NCBI GenBank assembly: GCA_035235625.1
Contig: CP141140.1
Location: forward strand, 48,479,351-48,543,350
Direction of reading: 5' to 3'
Origin: Saururus chinensis
Lineage: Eukaryota; Streptophyta; Magnoliopsida; Piperales; Saururaceae
DNA: 64,000 nt
Shown in pieces: positions 22,030-34,100 of this stretch. The notes beneath the pieces are model-generated. The model had not been told where the DNA came from. It made no database searches and saw only the letters and a list, made by a program, of their open reading frames with translations. Each line of letters starts with the position of its first letter. Position 1 is the stretch's first letter. The translations under genes were made by a program, and so were the position numbers.

Positions 22030-23420
22030 ATTTTAATTCTAAGATCTAAAATAGAAGTTATTGCTAACATCATATAAGTATCTTCTCAATGTTTATAAAA
22101 TTATATAAATCAATTTAGAAATCATTGATGAAATAAACCCATTTCTATCAAAGTACCACCCTTGTAATATCACTTTCAGCTCACAAATTCTCCAAAAAAA
22201 AATATTGCTTGATGTGGGATATTTTATGTCAGATAAAAACCTTGGTTAAATCATGAAACACCTTCAAGCATTGATTAACACTTCTAACATTATCCCACTT
22301 TTGTATCATGAGGCAAAAAAGTATATGTAGAATCTATTAAAGTCATACAAGCATATACATTCTTAAATTCTAAAGTCATGTCAAGCATCATGTGTGTTGA
22401 ATTACATCTAATAGCCACCAAGAACTAATTATCGTTTATCTGTGTTAAGTTGTTTGACATGCTTGTAAGAATTTTGTGATCTTTGTAGAGAAGATTTTAC
22501 ATATTTCACCCTCTAACATATGTTGTCTAGAATTTCCCTAATCATATATTATTTATCTTTTATAATCAAGTTAAGTATATGAAAATAACAACACACATGA
22601 AGTAAATTACCATCTAATAGGACTCCCCTATATCATGGATAGACTTTGAACTCACGACCCGCTACATCGTTGGCACTACACTTGTCCAAGACAACACTAA
22701 AATTTTTCTCTCAATGTTCCAATTCACATATTTTTCATAAATTGAGAATTCTCCTTTGCAACCTAATCATCAAATGCCTCTATTAGCAATGAACGCATCT
22801 GTTTGACAAACAAGACTCAACATTACAGAATCGAGAATTCTCCTTTGCAACCTCCAATTTTCATCAATTTAATTAACCATCAAAATAACATATGCAATAT
22901 TTTGAATAGAGGTCCACAAATCACTTGTTATACTAATTCAAATATCAAATTTCTCCAAAGCATCAAATATCTCTTTAAATTCACTAGCATAAACTTTAGA
23001 GCATTATTTTGCAATTGTTATACGACTCACAAACCCGAATTGTGATTACAAATGCTTTACAAACTTCCTAAAACCATTGTGATTAACAAGAGGAAAATTG
23101 ATACTCATGCATGATTCTGGCCTCAGGTAGCTATCTTATACTTTTTTTTTACTAAAATTAAATGTCTCAATTGAAAATATTTAATCATTTTTCTCACCCA
23201 ATGCTAAATTTTGTTACCCCTTAATATGAGTATTCTCATTTTTTGTCTATATTCAAGACAATCACACTCCAAGCACCTTTTCATTAGGTTGGTTCCTTGG
23301 TTTTTAGTATCACAGACACTTGCTTAGAGCAATAGTTGCAAACAACCCATTGATTCTCATCCTTATCCACATATTTTTTAAAATATTCCCAACATTTAGA
23401 TGTAAATCTTTTGTTTTCAA
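22030..23420 (-). pseudogene. hAT transposase remnant, minus strand, facing the first
   Basis: On the minus strand, a BED zinc-finger-like start (SKCWEYFKKYV, then VVCNYCSKQVS) lies at about 23400-23310. Later hAT phrases follow in order towards lower coordinates: EFKNVYACMTLIDSTY-like (about 22370-22320) and YPTSSNIFFW plus an IC.LK..L pattern (about 22220-22150), which belong to the transposase C-terminal half. Much of the middle (22450-23300) is unrecognisable and there are many stops. It ends close to where the plus-strand remnant ends, so the two converge tail to tail. Confidence 0.55.
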
Positions 23421-24409
23421 TAAAGACCAGGCATATGCATTCCAGTTAACTTCAATCCAATATTAGATGACCCAACCTCACTTTTTGCTACTATATCAAG
23501 TGTTTTTTCTTGTACTTTAACCAAAGTCTGATATGAACTTGAAGGTCCAATTTCATTTTAACTATCAACTCTTTTTATTTTATGATTGGATACAATAACC
23601 AAGCAAAAAACAACACCTAATCCTGAATAAAGCAATCAAATACTATTATTATAAGAACACTATAATAATACTAACACTTATAATCCTAACAAGCACAAAA
23701 ACTAATGACCAAGTATACATCCTAAAATTATAGTAGAGTATCTCATACACTTAAAAATTACCTAATCATAGCAGAGTATTCAATAACTAGTGTATGTCCT
23801 GTACTTAAAAATTGCCAAACCAAATAATAACACAATAATCAATGACCAAATAGACATTGGTAGTACAAAAAATTGTACAAATTATATAGAGATTGGAAAT
23901 TGAAGTATAACCAACCATACCAAAGTTTACACAATAGCTTGAAGGGAAGATGGATCAAATAAAGAAACAATACAAAATTGTAAACCTCCATATTTTTTCT
24001 ACCGTTAACACAAGTGACAAGATGGTGTATAAACATATAAACTTGACTTTATGTTGTAAAAACATTAAAATTTTACTTAAGAAGGAAACCCACTAAACAA
24101 TTGCCCTACCAAAATGTAGTATCAATAGTTAAAATTGACTTAAGGCACAAGCCCACAAAAGAATTGCTTTGTAAAGGATATAGCATCAACATATAAAATT
24201 CGATTATAAGGTCAATGTCCAATGAATATGCAATCAAGAAGAATTATTCCTCAAAAGAAAGGCTAATATAAATTTTCTATTGAAACACTACAAAGAACAA
24301 AAAAAAGGGAAATTTTCAATCAATCAAGCACGCCACAGGGAATTCAGCATGAATTCACAGTCAGTTAGAGCCGATATTTTCCATTAATACTCATAACAAA
24401 CTTAGGGCT
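23421..24409. other. AT-rich, nothing recognised
   Basis: No coding potential or repeat ends were seen between the hAT remnant and the copia element. Confidence 0.4.
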
Positions 24410-24414
24410 CTCCT

Positions 24415-24832
24415 TGTTGGTGTGTCCCCACATGTGGACCCCATTGGAAACCCAAAAGTCATGAAGAAAATAAAGAGTCATTTGGAAATGAAAAGTCATG
24501 TTTTGCATTTATTAAAATGGAAATTCGGAATTAATTTGGCCTGTTATGAAGGGGTGTGTGTGAGGCCATTTATTGGTGTCCTCTTGATGGGAAGGGTCAC
24601 CATGAGGCTATATATATGCCTAGTCCCTTCACTCACTTGTCAATCTTAAGGTTCCTCATCTATTCTTGACAAGAAGAGTGAAAAAGACTTGGTATTATTC
24701 ATATTGTTGGATTCTCTTCTATATCTATATATGGCGAAGGAACAAGGTACGCCTTTTATCTTAAGATATTATATCTTTTGCCTTATGCTTTATCCCTAAG
24801 TGAAGATCCTGTGAATAAATTTACTTCTAACA
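24415..24832 (+). repeat. 5' LTR of the copia element
   Basis: 418 bp from TGTTGGTGTGTCCCC to TTCTAACA. A TATATATGCC stretch near 24610 is a possible promoter TATA box. Its last 124 bp recur exactly at the other end of the element. Confidence 0.9.
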
Positions 24833-24850
24833 TGTGGTATCGGAGCCTTT
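24833..24850 (+). other. Primer-binding site, initiator Met tRNA type
   Basis: TGTGGTATCGGAGCC directly follows the LTR end. It differs by one base from TGGTATCAGAGC, the complement of the plant initiator Met tRNA 3' end used by most copia elements. Confidence 0.8.
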
Positions 24851-25745
24851 TCACTTAGGAAAAGCATAGGTTTTGAAGTTTCAAGTTTTCTTCATTTTTT
24901 GGATTTGTGACAATATCTTGATTTTTACTCGATTTTTGAAGTTTTGGGTTCCATATTTGAGTCTCTGGATGTGGAATCCATTAACCCATCATAAACTTCA
25001 AAGGTCTATGTGAAAAACTAAAGTTTTTATCAATTTATTTATGATTTTAATTCTTTTTCTTTTTGGCCTCCAATTTGCATTTATTTTATATAGTTCACTC
25101 AACAAAATATATGGTTCAATCCTTTTAAGCCGGTTTAATGTTGATTTATATTGATTCACTCACATTTAGTCTAATTTTGTCTCTTTTGAGTTAAATAGTT
25201 TACTAGTGTTGTAATTGATTTGTGAACTAGTATGATATACATCTTGCTCATTTCGTGTTGATACGCAACTTTATTATCAAGATATTGTCATGTTTAAGTT
25301 ATCCACTTGGAGCAGTGGTTTTATATGTGAGCAGTCTGATTTAATCTCATTCATTAGATTGATCTTGTTTGTCACCATAGTGGCCGGACCATGATAATTT
25401 ATGAGATTGAATTTGAATTGCGAGTTTGGATCCTTACGAGTGTAGTTATCCCATAGGAGACTATTGCTTGTTATGTGATTTAAACTTGTGGGGAATTCGA
25501 GGAAACTACTAGCATGCTGAAATCTCATCCCATAGGAGGGATTGCAGTGATGCACTCAGTTTCTCGCCAGGCGTGGTCGAGTCTCATGAGGACAAGAGGA
25601 CTACTAGCGTGTTGTGATTTCATCCCACAGGAGAGATTACAATGATGCACTTAGACTCTTGACAGAGACATTAAGGGAGGCGTTTAGATCACCTTGGGAA
25701 TCTGGCTGATGCTCCTTTAAGCCAGATATTCAGTCTGTGTGAGCA

Positions 25746-28700
25746 TGAATATTTATTTTATCGCTTGGATTGCAGCCATTCATTCTATGTTTAATCCAAT
25801 GTTCTCCATTCGAACTCTCACGGGAACCAATTTTAAAGAGTGGAAAGAGGATGTTGAGTTACAACTCGGCATTCATGATTTGGATATCGCCTTACGTGAG
25901 AATGAGCCACTTGTGCCTACAGATGAAAGCACCAATGACCAAAAGGCTGAATATAAGTTATGGCAGAAATCCAATCATATCAGTATGCAGCTTATGATGA
26001 AGTCCATTCCTCAATCCCTTAGAGGATCAATTCTGAAATATGACAAAGCTAACGACTTTTTGGAAAAGGTTGGCGAACAGTTCTCCAATTCTGAAAAAGC
26101 TGAGACAAGTATTCTTATGAATAAGTTGGTGAACATGAAATATACTGGTACAGGGGATATTCGTGAGCACATTTTAGAAATGTCACATATTGCTGGGAAA
26201 ATCAAGAAATATGGAGTGAATATTGATGAGAATTTTATTGTCCACCTTGCCCTTAATTCTCTCCCTTCTGAATTTAGCCCATTCAAGATAACCTATAATG
26301 CCCAAAAGGAGAAATGGACCCTGAATGAACTGATCTCCATGACAGTTAATGAGCACAAGCGCCTTAATCAGGATAAGTTGCATCAAGAAACATTGGAGAG
26401 TGCAAATGTTGTGACTGCTAATAAGAGCTTTAATGGTCGTCCATATTGGAACAAGAATAGGAAACAAGTAAATCAGCAGTCGAAGGATTTTAACATCGGT
26501 AAAACTCCTCAAACCTCAAACCCTCAAAATAGGAAAAATATGACTTGTTTTTTCTGTAAGAAGAAGGGCCATACCAAAAAGGAATGTAGGAAGTTTAAAG
26601 CTTGGTTGGAGAAGAAAGGTATTTCTCAATCCTTTGTGATTTTTGAATCTAACTTAGCAGATGTTCCCTCAAACACTTGGTGGATAGATACAGGAGCCAC
26701 TATTCATGTCTGTAATAATATGCAGGGTTTTCTAAGTCAGAGGAAGCCAAATGAGAATGAGAGAGTCATTTTGATGGGAAATGGAGTTAAGGCCAAAGTG
26801 AAAGCCATTGGAGTCTATAGATTAAAACTACATACTGGATATGTATTGGACCTACTTGATACAGTTTTTGTACCATCCATTGCCCGTAACTTGTTGTCTA
26901 TTTCTAGACTTGATGTTTATGGCTACTCTATTAACTTCATAAATAAATGATTTACTTTATACCTTGGCTCCTCTATGATTGGAAGTGGTTTCCTTAGTAA
27001 TGGCCTTTACCAACTAAATTTACATGACTCCGCTACGTCGTTATCCCTGCATATTAGTGAAGTGGTTGGCCATAAACGTAGACTCCAAAATGAAAATTCA
27101 TCCACCTTGTGGCATAGACGTTTGGGTCATATATCAAGGGATAGAATGGAGAGGTTAGTAAAGGATAAGATTTTGTGCAATCTTGATTTCTCAAATTTCA
27201 ACACTTGCATTGGGTGTATTAAAGGGAAAATGACCAAGACTCGAAAGAAAACTGCCACCAGAAGCTCAAGTCTATTAGAATTGATCCATACAGATATTTG
27301 TGGTCCATTTAGTGTGCCTACTTTTGGAGGAAAAAGGTATTTCATCACCTTCATTGATGACTTCTCCCGATATGGTTATATATTTCTTCTTCATGAGAAA
27401 TCTCAAGCTTTTGAAGCTTTTAAGATTTATAAGGCTGAAGTTGAAAATCAACTTGATTGAAAGATTAAAGTTGTCAGATCCGATAGAGGTGGAGAGTATT
27501 ATGGAAGGTTTGATGGAACATGGCAACATCCAGGACCATTTTCTCTTTTCTTACAGGAATGTGGAATTATTGCTCAATATAGTATGCCTGGAACCCCTGA
27601 GCAAAATGGAGTTGCTGAACGACGCAATAGAACACTTATGGATATGGTGCGCAGCATGATTGCAAATTGTTCATTACCAGATTCCTTATGGGGAGAAGCA
27701 TTAAAGACAGCTGCCTATATTTTAAACCGAGTGCCTTCTAAATCAGTGCCAAAAACCCCTTTTGAATTATGGCATGGTAAGAAACCAAGTTTGAGGCACT
27801 TGCGTGTTTGGGGTTGTGCAGCTGAAGCTAGGCCTTATCACCCTCAGGAAAAGAAGCTTGACTCCAGAACTATAAGTTGCTTCTTTATTGGATACCCTGA
27901 AAAATCTAAAGGTTATCGTTTCTACTGCCCAAGTCATTCCACCAAAATCATTGAGACAGGTAATGCTAAATTTTTGGAGGATGATACCATTAGTGGGAGC
28001 AGTTCTCATAGAGAGGTTATCCTGGAAGAACCTCTTTCGGTGCCTTTATCAACACCTACTCTTTTAGAACATCCTCAGTCGCCAGGGGAGAACCACAATC
28101 AACTAGAAGATGATATAAAGGGGTCGACTGATGATGAATCTCTAAGGAGATCTAAAAGGCAAAGGAAATCGGCAATTTCAAATGATTTTGTGGTATACTT
28201 GCAGGAGCAAGATTATGATATTGGGATTGATGATCCTTCTTCTGTTAAAGAGGTTCTATCTAGTATAAACGCTAAAAATTGGAAGGTTGCTATGGAAGTT
28301 GAATTGAGATCAATGAACCAAAACCAAGTTTGGCAACTTGTAGAATTACTAGAAGGTGTTCAACCCATCGGTTGTAAATGGGTATTTAAGACAAAACGTG
28401 ACTCAAAAGGGCAATATAGAACGATATAAAGCAAGACTTGTTGCAAAAGGATATACACAAAGAAAGGGCATTGACTATAGTGACACTTTCTCTCCAGTTT
28501 CCAAGAAAGATTCACTTAGAGTGATCATGGCTTTAGTTGCTCATTACAATCTTGAATTATATCAAATGGATATTAAAACAGCCTTCTTGAATGGAGACTT
28601 AGAAGAGGAAGTGTACATGGAGCAACCAGAATATTTTGGAAACGCTGAGAATTCAAATTTGGTTTGTAAGCTACAAAAATCTATTTATGGATTGAAGCAA

Positions 28701-29400
28701 GCATCCAGACAATGGTACTTAAAATTTTACCAGATTATCTCTTCTTATGGATTTAAGGAGAATATTGTTGATGAATGTGTATATTCAAAGTTTGAGGGGA
28801 GAAATTTTATATTCCTTGTTTTGTATGTGGATGATATCCTTTTGGCCAGCAGTGACATTCGTCTTTTACAAAAGACTAAGGATTTCCTATCACAAAATTT
28901 TAAGATGAAAGATCTTGGGGAGGCATCTTTTGTGGTCGGAATAGAGATACATCGTGATAGACGACGTGGTCTTCTAGGTTTGTCTCAAAGGGCTTATATT
29001 GACCGTGTGCTCAAGAGATTTAAGATGGAAACTTGTTCTCCATGTGAAGCTCCTATTTTAAAAGGAGACAAATTTAGCCTAATGCAATGTCCAGAAAGCG
29101 AGGTTCAGAAATCTCATATGGCCAGTATCCCCTATGCATCTGTTGTTGGGAGTATTATGTATGCTCAAGTTTGTACTCGCCTAGACATTGCATTTGCAGT
29201 AGGCATGCTTGGTCGTTATCAGCATAATCCTGGTATGGTTCATTGGAAGGCTGCAAAGAAAATCCTGCGATATCTTCAAGGCACTAAAGATTTCATGCTC
29301 ACATTCAGGAGATCAGAGTCCCTACTGGTTGAGGGATATTCTGACTCAGATTTTGCTGGTTGCCTTGACAGCAAGAAATCCACTTCAGGTTATGTCTTCA
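25746..29400 (+). pseudogene. gag-pol region of the copia element
   Basis: Rough domain order: gag core (25.8-26.4 kb; LTGTNFKEWKEDVELQL, LALNSLPSEFSPFK); CCHC zinc knuckle CFFCKKKGHTKKEC (about 26.55 kb); protease WWIDTGA (about 26.68 kb); GAG-pre-integrase LWHRRLGHIS (about 27.1 kb); integrase core with HTDICGPF and [14 protein letters not shown] (27.28-27.65 kb); reverse transcriptase with MDIKTAFLNGDL and YVDDILLAS (28.3-28.95 kb); start of RNase H (about 29.2-29.4 kb). It is not intact, with only a few breaks, consistent with a recent copy. Confidence 0.92.
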
Positions 29401-29403
29401 TGA

Positions 29404-29528
29404 TGGATTCTCTTCTATATCTATATATGGCGAAGGAACAAGGTACGCCTTTTATCTTAAGATATTATATCTTTTGCCTTATGCTTTATCCCTAAGTGAA
29501 GATCCTGTGAATAAATTTACTTCTAACA
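29404..29528 (+). repeat. 3' LTR portion of the copia element
   Basis: The terminal 124-125 bp match 24708-24832 with no difference I can see, then the target duplication CTCCT follows. The 3' repeat is shorter than the 5' LTR. Confidence 0.9.
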
Positions 29529-29533
29529 CTCCT

Positions 29534-31155
29534 GACCATTAAACACAAACAACCAAACATATCAATCACAACGATCCCACTAAAAGGCATACTTTCTACA
29601 TCTCGATTCACAAATTCCCAAGCCACAACCTTTTCCAACCCTAAACTAGTGATACCATACGGCTCCGTACCGTTTGTGAATTATAAACTCCAAAAAAAAG
29701 TGAATACCTTTGAGGGAGGAGCTGTTTGAAGGTGAGCCAATGATTAGTTACAATCGTAAAGAAGAACCAACATATAAATAGTCAAATACAATAAGAGGAT
29801 TATTGGAAGAAGAAGAAGACAAAGAGGGAAAAAGAAGAGGCACAGTTGGTAGCAAAGTGGGGGTGGGGAGGAAGAAGCAACAATCTGACGAGCAGTGAGG
29901 AGAGGATGCAGCGCAACAATTTGGCAAATCAATCTAGCAAACAATGGGGAGGAATTGAGGGTAAAGTGAGAAATATTTTTTATACTCTTTACTGACAATT
30001 AACTTAGTATAAAGAACATATAGGAGTCATTGATATTTGAAATTAATGACGTGTTAATATTATTAACCATGACCATCAATAAGTGGAGAGGAAGAGCCAA
30101 CAGAAATGGTGAGGAAGGGGAAGAGGAGAGGGCGAGATAGAAAGAAATGAATGAAGAGAGGCATGACTGCAAAGAGAGGTATAGTTGGTGCTAGCCAATT
30201 GGCGATGGGGAGTAACGAGCCAACAACCCCTGACATAATTGTCAACAAAGCAACACACAGTGGGGAGAAACGGCAGCTGACGGGCAATGGAGAGTCACAA
30301 CCAGTTATGGCATTAGAGTGGATCTAATGGCAATAGGCAGCGCAAATGAGATAGGTTTAGGAATAAATATGGGTTTTAGGCTGTGGGCAGACATAGACGT
30401 ATGCAAACATGGATACCACATATACGACCAACAATTACAATAACAAAAAGATTAAAATTATTGTAACATAAAGTTTCACACTCAAAACTCTACTTCATTA
30501 TTATCACACTATTGATAAATGAGACCCACATCAAAACTACTACACTATTTTTACACTATTAATAAGTAGAGCCCATACAACATGATAAAGTTAAATTTTC
30601 ATATAAAACTTCACGTCACTCGTGCATTTTTCTAACCAAAAAAAAAAAAGTTGATGTGCCCACGTTCGCAGACTATGAAAGTACCACAACCCTATTTAAT
30701 AAGGACGTTAATACAAACAAGACAACCGGACTACATTTGCATGTGAACACTCACTACTCCCAACCTGCCTAATGCTGAAGTAGAGCAGGAGGCTACACAG
30801 AACCATACGTCACTTATGCGGTATGTTTGGAAAGAAAAAGTGTCATCTAATGGAAAGATTTTAATGACGTCAAAATTAGCACGTGGCAGACAAGTGCAGA
30901 GAGCGATGGCAGTGAACGGTGTAGCATTCCTCTAAAAACAAAGTTAGCTAGAAGTCAAACATAAGCCAAATGGATACTGATAAATCCATGTTTTCGTGTT
31001 CGTGTTTGAAGCATTTCCTACAACTTCAACCAGATAAAAAGAACAATGTAAGACTTCCAATCGCACACAAGACCAAGCAGAAAAATACTAATAGTAGTAA
31101 AAGATGTCATCAGCACATGCAAAAGCAATTGCCTTTCGACTCAAAACAAGAAGCT
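29534..31155. other. Unassigned, between copia element and Y14 gene
   Basis: Low-complexity and AT-rich DNA. Frames at 29.7-30.3 kb are Leu/Ser-rich and look spurious. At 30.5-30.6 kb a phrase ACACTATTxATAAxTxGAxCCCA occurs twice. The last few hundred bases before 31156 probably include the 3' UTR of Y14 (minus strand). Confidence 0.4.
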
Positions 31156-34100
31156 TCAGTATCTCCTCCTCGGACTTCTTGAGCGGTGGCTTCGAGGGGA
31201 CCTGCAAACACAAAATTAGTTATTAGATCATATACAAAGTCTAGCTTTGCTTTTACAATGATTGACAATGACGACGACCCCATTTCAAGACCACCCAATC
31301 AACTCCAACTAACAACTACGACGTGCTCACACAATACAAACAAACAATAAAATTTTGGCACGAGAACAAAATCCAAACCCTCATGCTTTAAACACATTGG
31401 CTCCCAAAATTTTCAAACCGTCAGGCTTTAGAGGCATAGGATACCCAAACTCCAGCAGCCAAGGACTCTGCACATTTCAACTAAATTAGTGTTAATACCT
31501 TCTCCGCATGTTTCTGCGCTTGAAAGGACCATTGCTGAAAGCCCAGTCCACAGATACGGTTTGAGTTAAAAGTTCAGCCCCATTCATCGCTGATATTGCA
31601 GACTGAGCTTCTTTGAAGTTCTCGTATTCAATCAATGCATAGCCCTGCAGATTTTAGGAAATGAACTTAGCCACATACTATGACAGTCATTAAAAGATAC
31701 ATAGACGATATTATCACCATTATCAAATCTAATTATAATAGTCATTAACTGGACAATTTAGCCAATGATTAACTGTACATTGCCTGAGCAAAATTGAATG
31801 ATATTTAAATAAAAACTCAAGCATCAATGAAAAACAACAACTGCAGAATTAATATAAAATTCAGATACACATTCAACCAAAAGGACGTATAGTGCATGAC
31901 TGCATTCATCTTAAAGCCATATGGATAATAAAACTCCAAATGTATATCAACAAGGATACCAGATTAAAACCATCGATTTGATCAAACAAGGCCATAAATC
32001 TAAGTCCTTGGAATCCAACACAACAAGCAATCCACAGTTCCTATAAGAACCAAGTGCAAATAAAACGCTAATTTATAGTAGTTACAGATGAAAAAAAAGA
32101 GGAGGTTGCAGCAACGACTGCACACCAAATAATACTCTGTAAATACCACGCAGCAACTTATTTTTTTACCTACTCGTCCATGAATTCAATAGTTAAGCTC
32201 TAGAACCATGAACAAGCACGAAATTATAAAATGTATCAAAGAGGAAGAAAGCACCAAGCTAAAATTTTGAAACCAGATAGTAGAAAAATTAGTCCTTTAA
32301 CCACCCCCCCAATCCCACAACCGCCGCAACCCACACCCCCCAAAACAAAGCACATCCCTTCTCAGCCTGCTAATATATGAACAAAGCACATCCCCATCTC
32401 AGCCTGCTAATATATGAACAAAGCACATCCCTTCTCAGCCTGCTAATATACGAACAAAGCACTGACCAAAGAAAAGAGAACCAACACACGATAAGAAAAT
32501 AATAGACAGATCAAAATTTAATTCAACTTTGATAAGTTGTTACCATTGCAAGGATCCTATGACCCTTAAAGAAATGACATGTCCTCCGGAACCCTATTCA
32601 AAACAAACTGTATGTAGTTTTAAGTACTCTCAAACATGTTAAGGTAATCTTTAAGGAGCAGAAAAAAGTTGACCAAGAGAAGAGGAGAAATAAAAGGTTG
32701 GCTCAGGAAAAGAAGGAAAGAGAGGTTGTGTTAACCGCAACAGCAACCAACAGTGACATAGAAACAACAGACAACAAAGAAAACAAGAAAAATGGAAACT
32801 CTTGTACAATTCCTCAAGATCTGGAGTCTGTTGGCAAAACTGAGCTAGCAGGGTCAGTTACTCATGACTTGGCTCAAACAATCCACCCAGGCCTTTTACT
32901 TCCAGTCGATCCCAGTGACCCAAACTAGCATCCAGGCAGAATTTGGATTTTTCCGGCCACCCCATCTAAGACAAACTACATTTCAAAGATTTAAAAAGAA
33001 CTAAATGTCTAGCAGCTCATAACAAAAAAACTAATAAGCATTAGAAAGAACTACATGTCTGCACTTTAAGCTCTTATGATATCAACATGGTAGTCAAGAT
33101 CTTTCTTGAAGAAATACGTTAAAAAGCCCGATTTCGAGTCTCAACTATATGCTAATAAGCTTGGCATAATTAATTATCCACTTTATTGAATAAAACCAAT
33201 AAAATAGTTTAGCCCACTATTTGATGAAAGAATAGATTACAATTTAACACACAACAGTTTTGCTACAATATTATCTCTCAAGTATGCAAAAGTAAAACCC
33301 TTTTTTGTCTTGTAAAAATAATGTATAGCATGATAGTTTAAGACATGCTTTTCGAATTAGTTTTTATGTAATAAGGATCTCTCAGCCCAAGTCTACCAAT
33401 TGGCAACAGAGACAACAAATGACTTGCCTTAAACTTCACCAGACCTGATTTCAGAAGCTTCTTCTTTAAGAATGTAGTCCATACTAATAGAAATCTGACT
33501 AAATGACCATGTATTAAGCCCTGTCAAGGTGGTTGTGTGTTGTCACCCGCCTTACTCTAGCCCTACTAGTTGATTAGTTGCTTAGTTTACCTGTATTATA
33601 ATTGTTGATTAGATGGAAGGCTTAAATTAATTCCTAGTTCAACTAGAATTTGCTTAATGGTTAAATTAGATAGATGGTGGAGATTAGATCTTATTGTGGG
33701 CCCATAAGGCTATAATATGTATTAAGTGCTTGGGCACTCCCTCTAGCCCTACTAGTTGATTAGTTGCTTAGTTTACCTGCATTATAATTGTTGATTAGAT
33801 GGAAGGCTTAAATTAATTCCTAGTTCAACTAGAATTTGCTTAATGGTTAAATTAGATAGATGGTGGAGATTAGATCTTATTGTGGGCCCATAAGGCTATA
33901 CTATGTATTAGGTGCTTGGGCACTCCCCATTCGGTCTATTTTCCCCCCATTTTACTCAAACTTCCCTGCGCTATAATCCTTGTGACCCTGCAAGTTCACA
34001 CCATTTTGTACAATAGCAGTCAACTCCTGGTTCACAACTTCTGCCTCTGACGCCCAGTTGACTTTGGAGTTGGTACATGTTGCAAAATCTATCAGAAGAG

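Larger units (their letters stand above)
24410..29533 (+). mobile_element. Ty1/copia LTR retrotransposon with CTCCT target duplication
   Basis: The element proper is 24415-29528, flanked by identical 5-bp duplications CTCCT (24410-24414, 29529-29533). It begins TGTTGG and ends CTAACA. Order of parts: 5' LTR, primer-binding site for initiator Met tRNA, gag, protease, integrase, reverse transcriptase, RNase H, partial 3' LTR. Protease-integrase-RT order defines Ty1/copia. The copy is broken, with a small number of breaks. The part of the LTR present at both ends is identical over about 124 bp, so the insertion is young. Confidence 0.95.
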
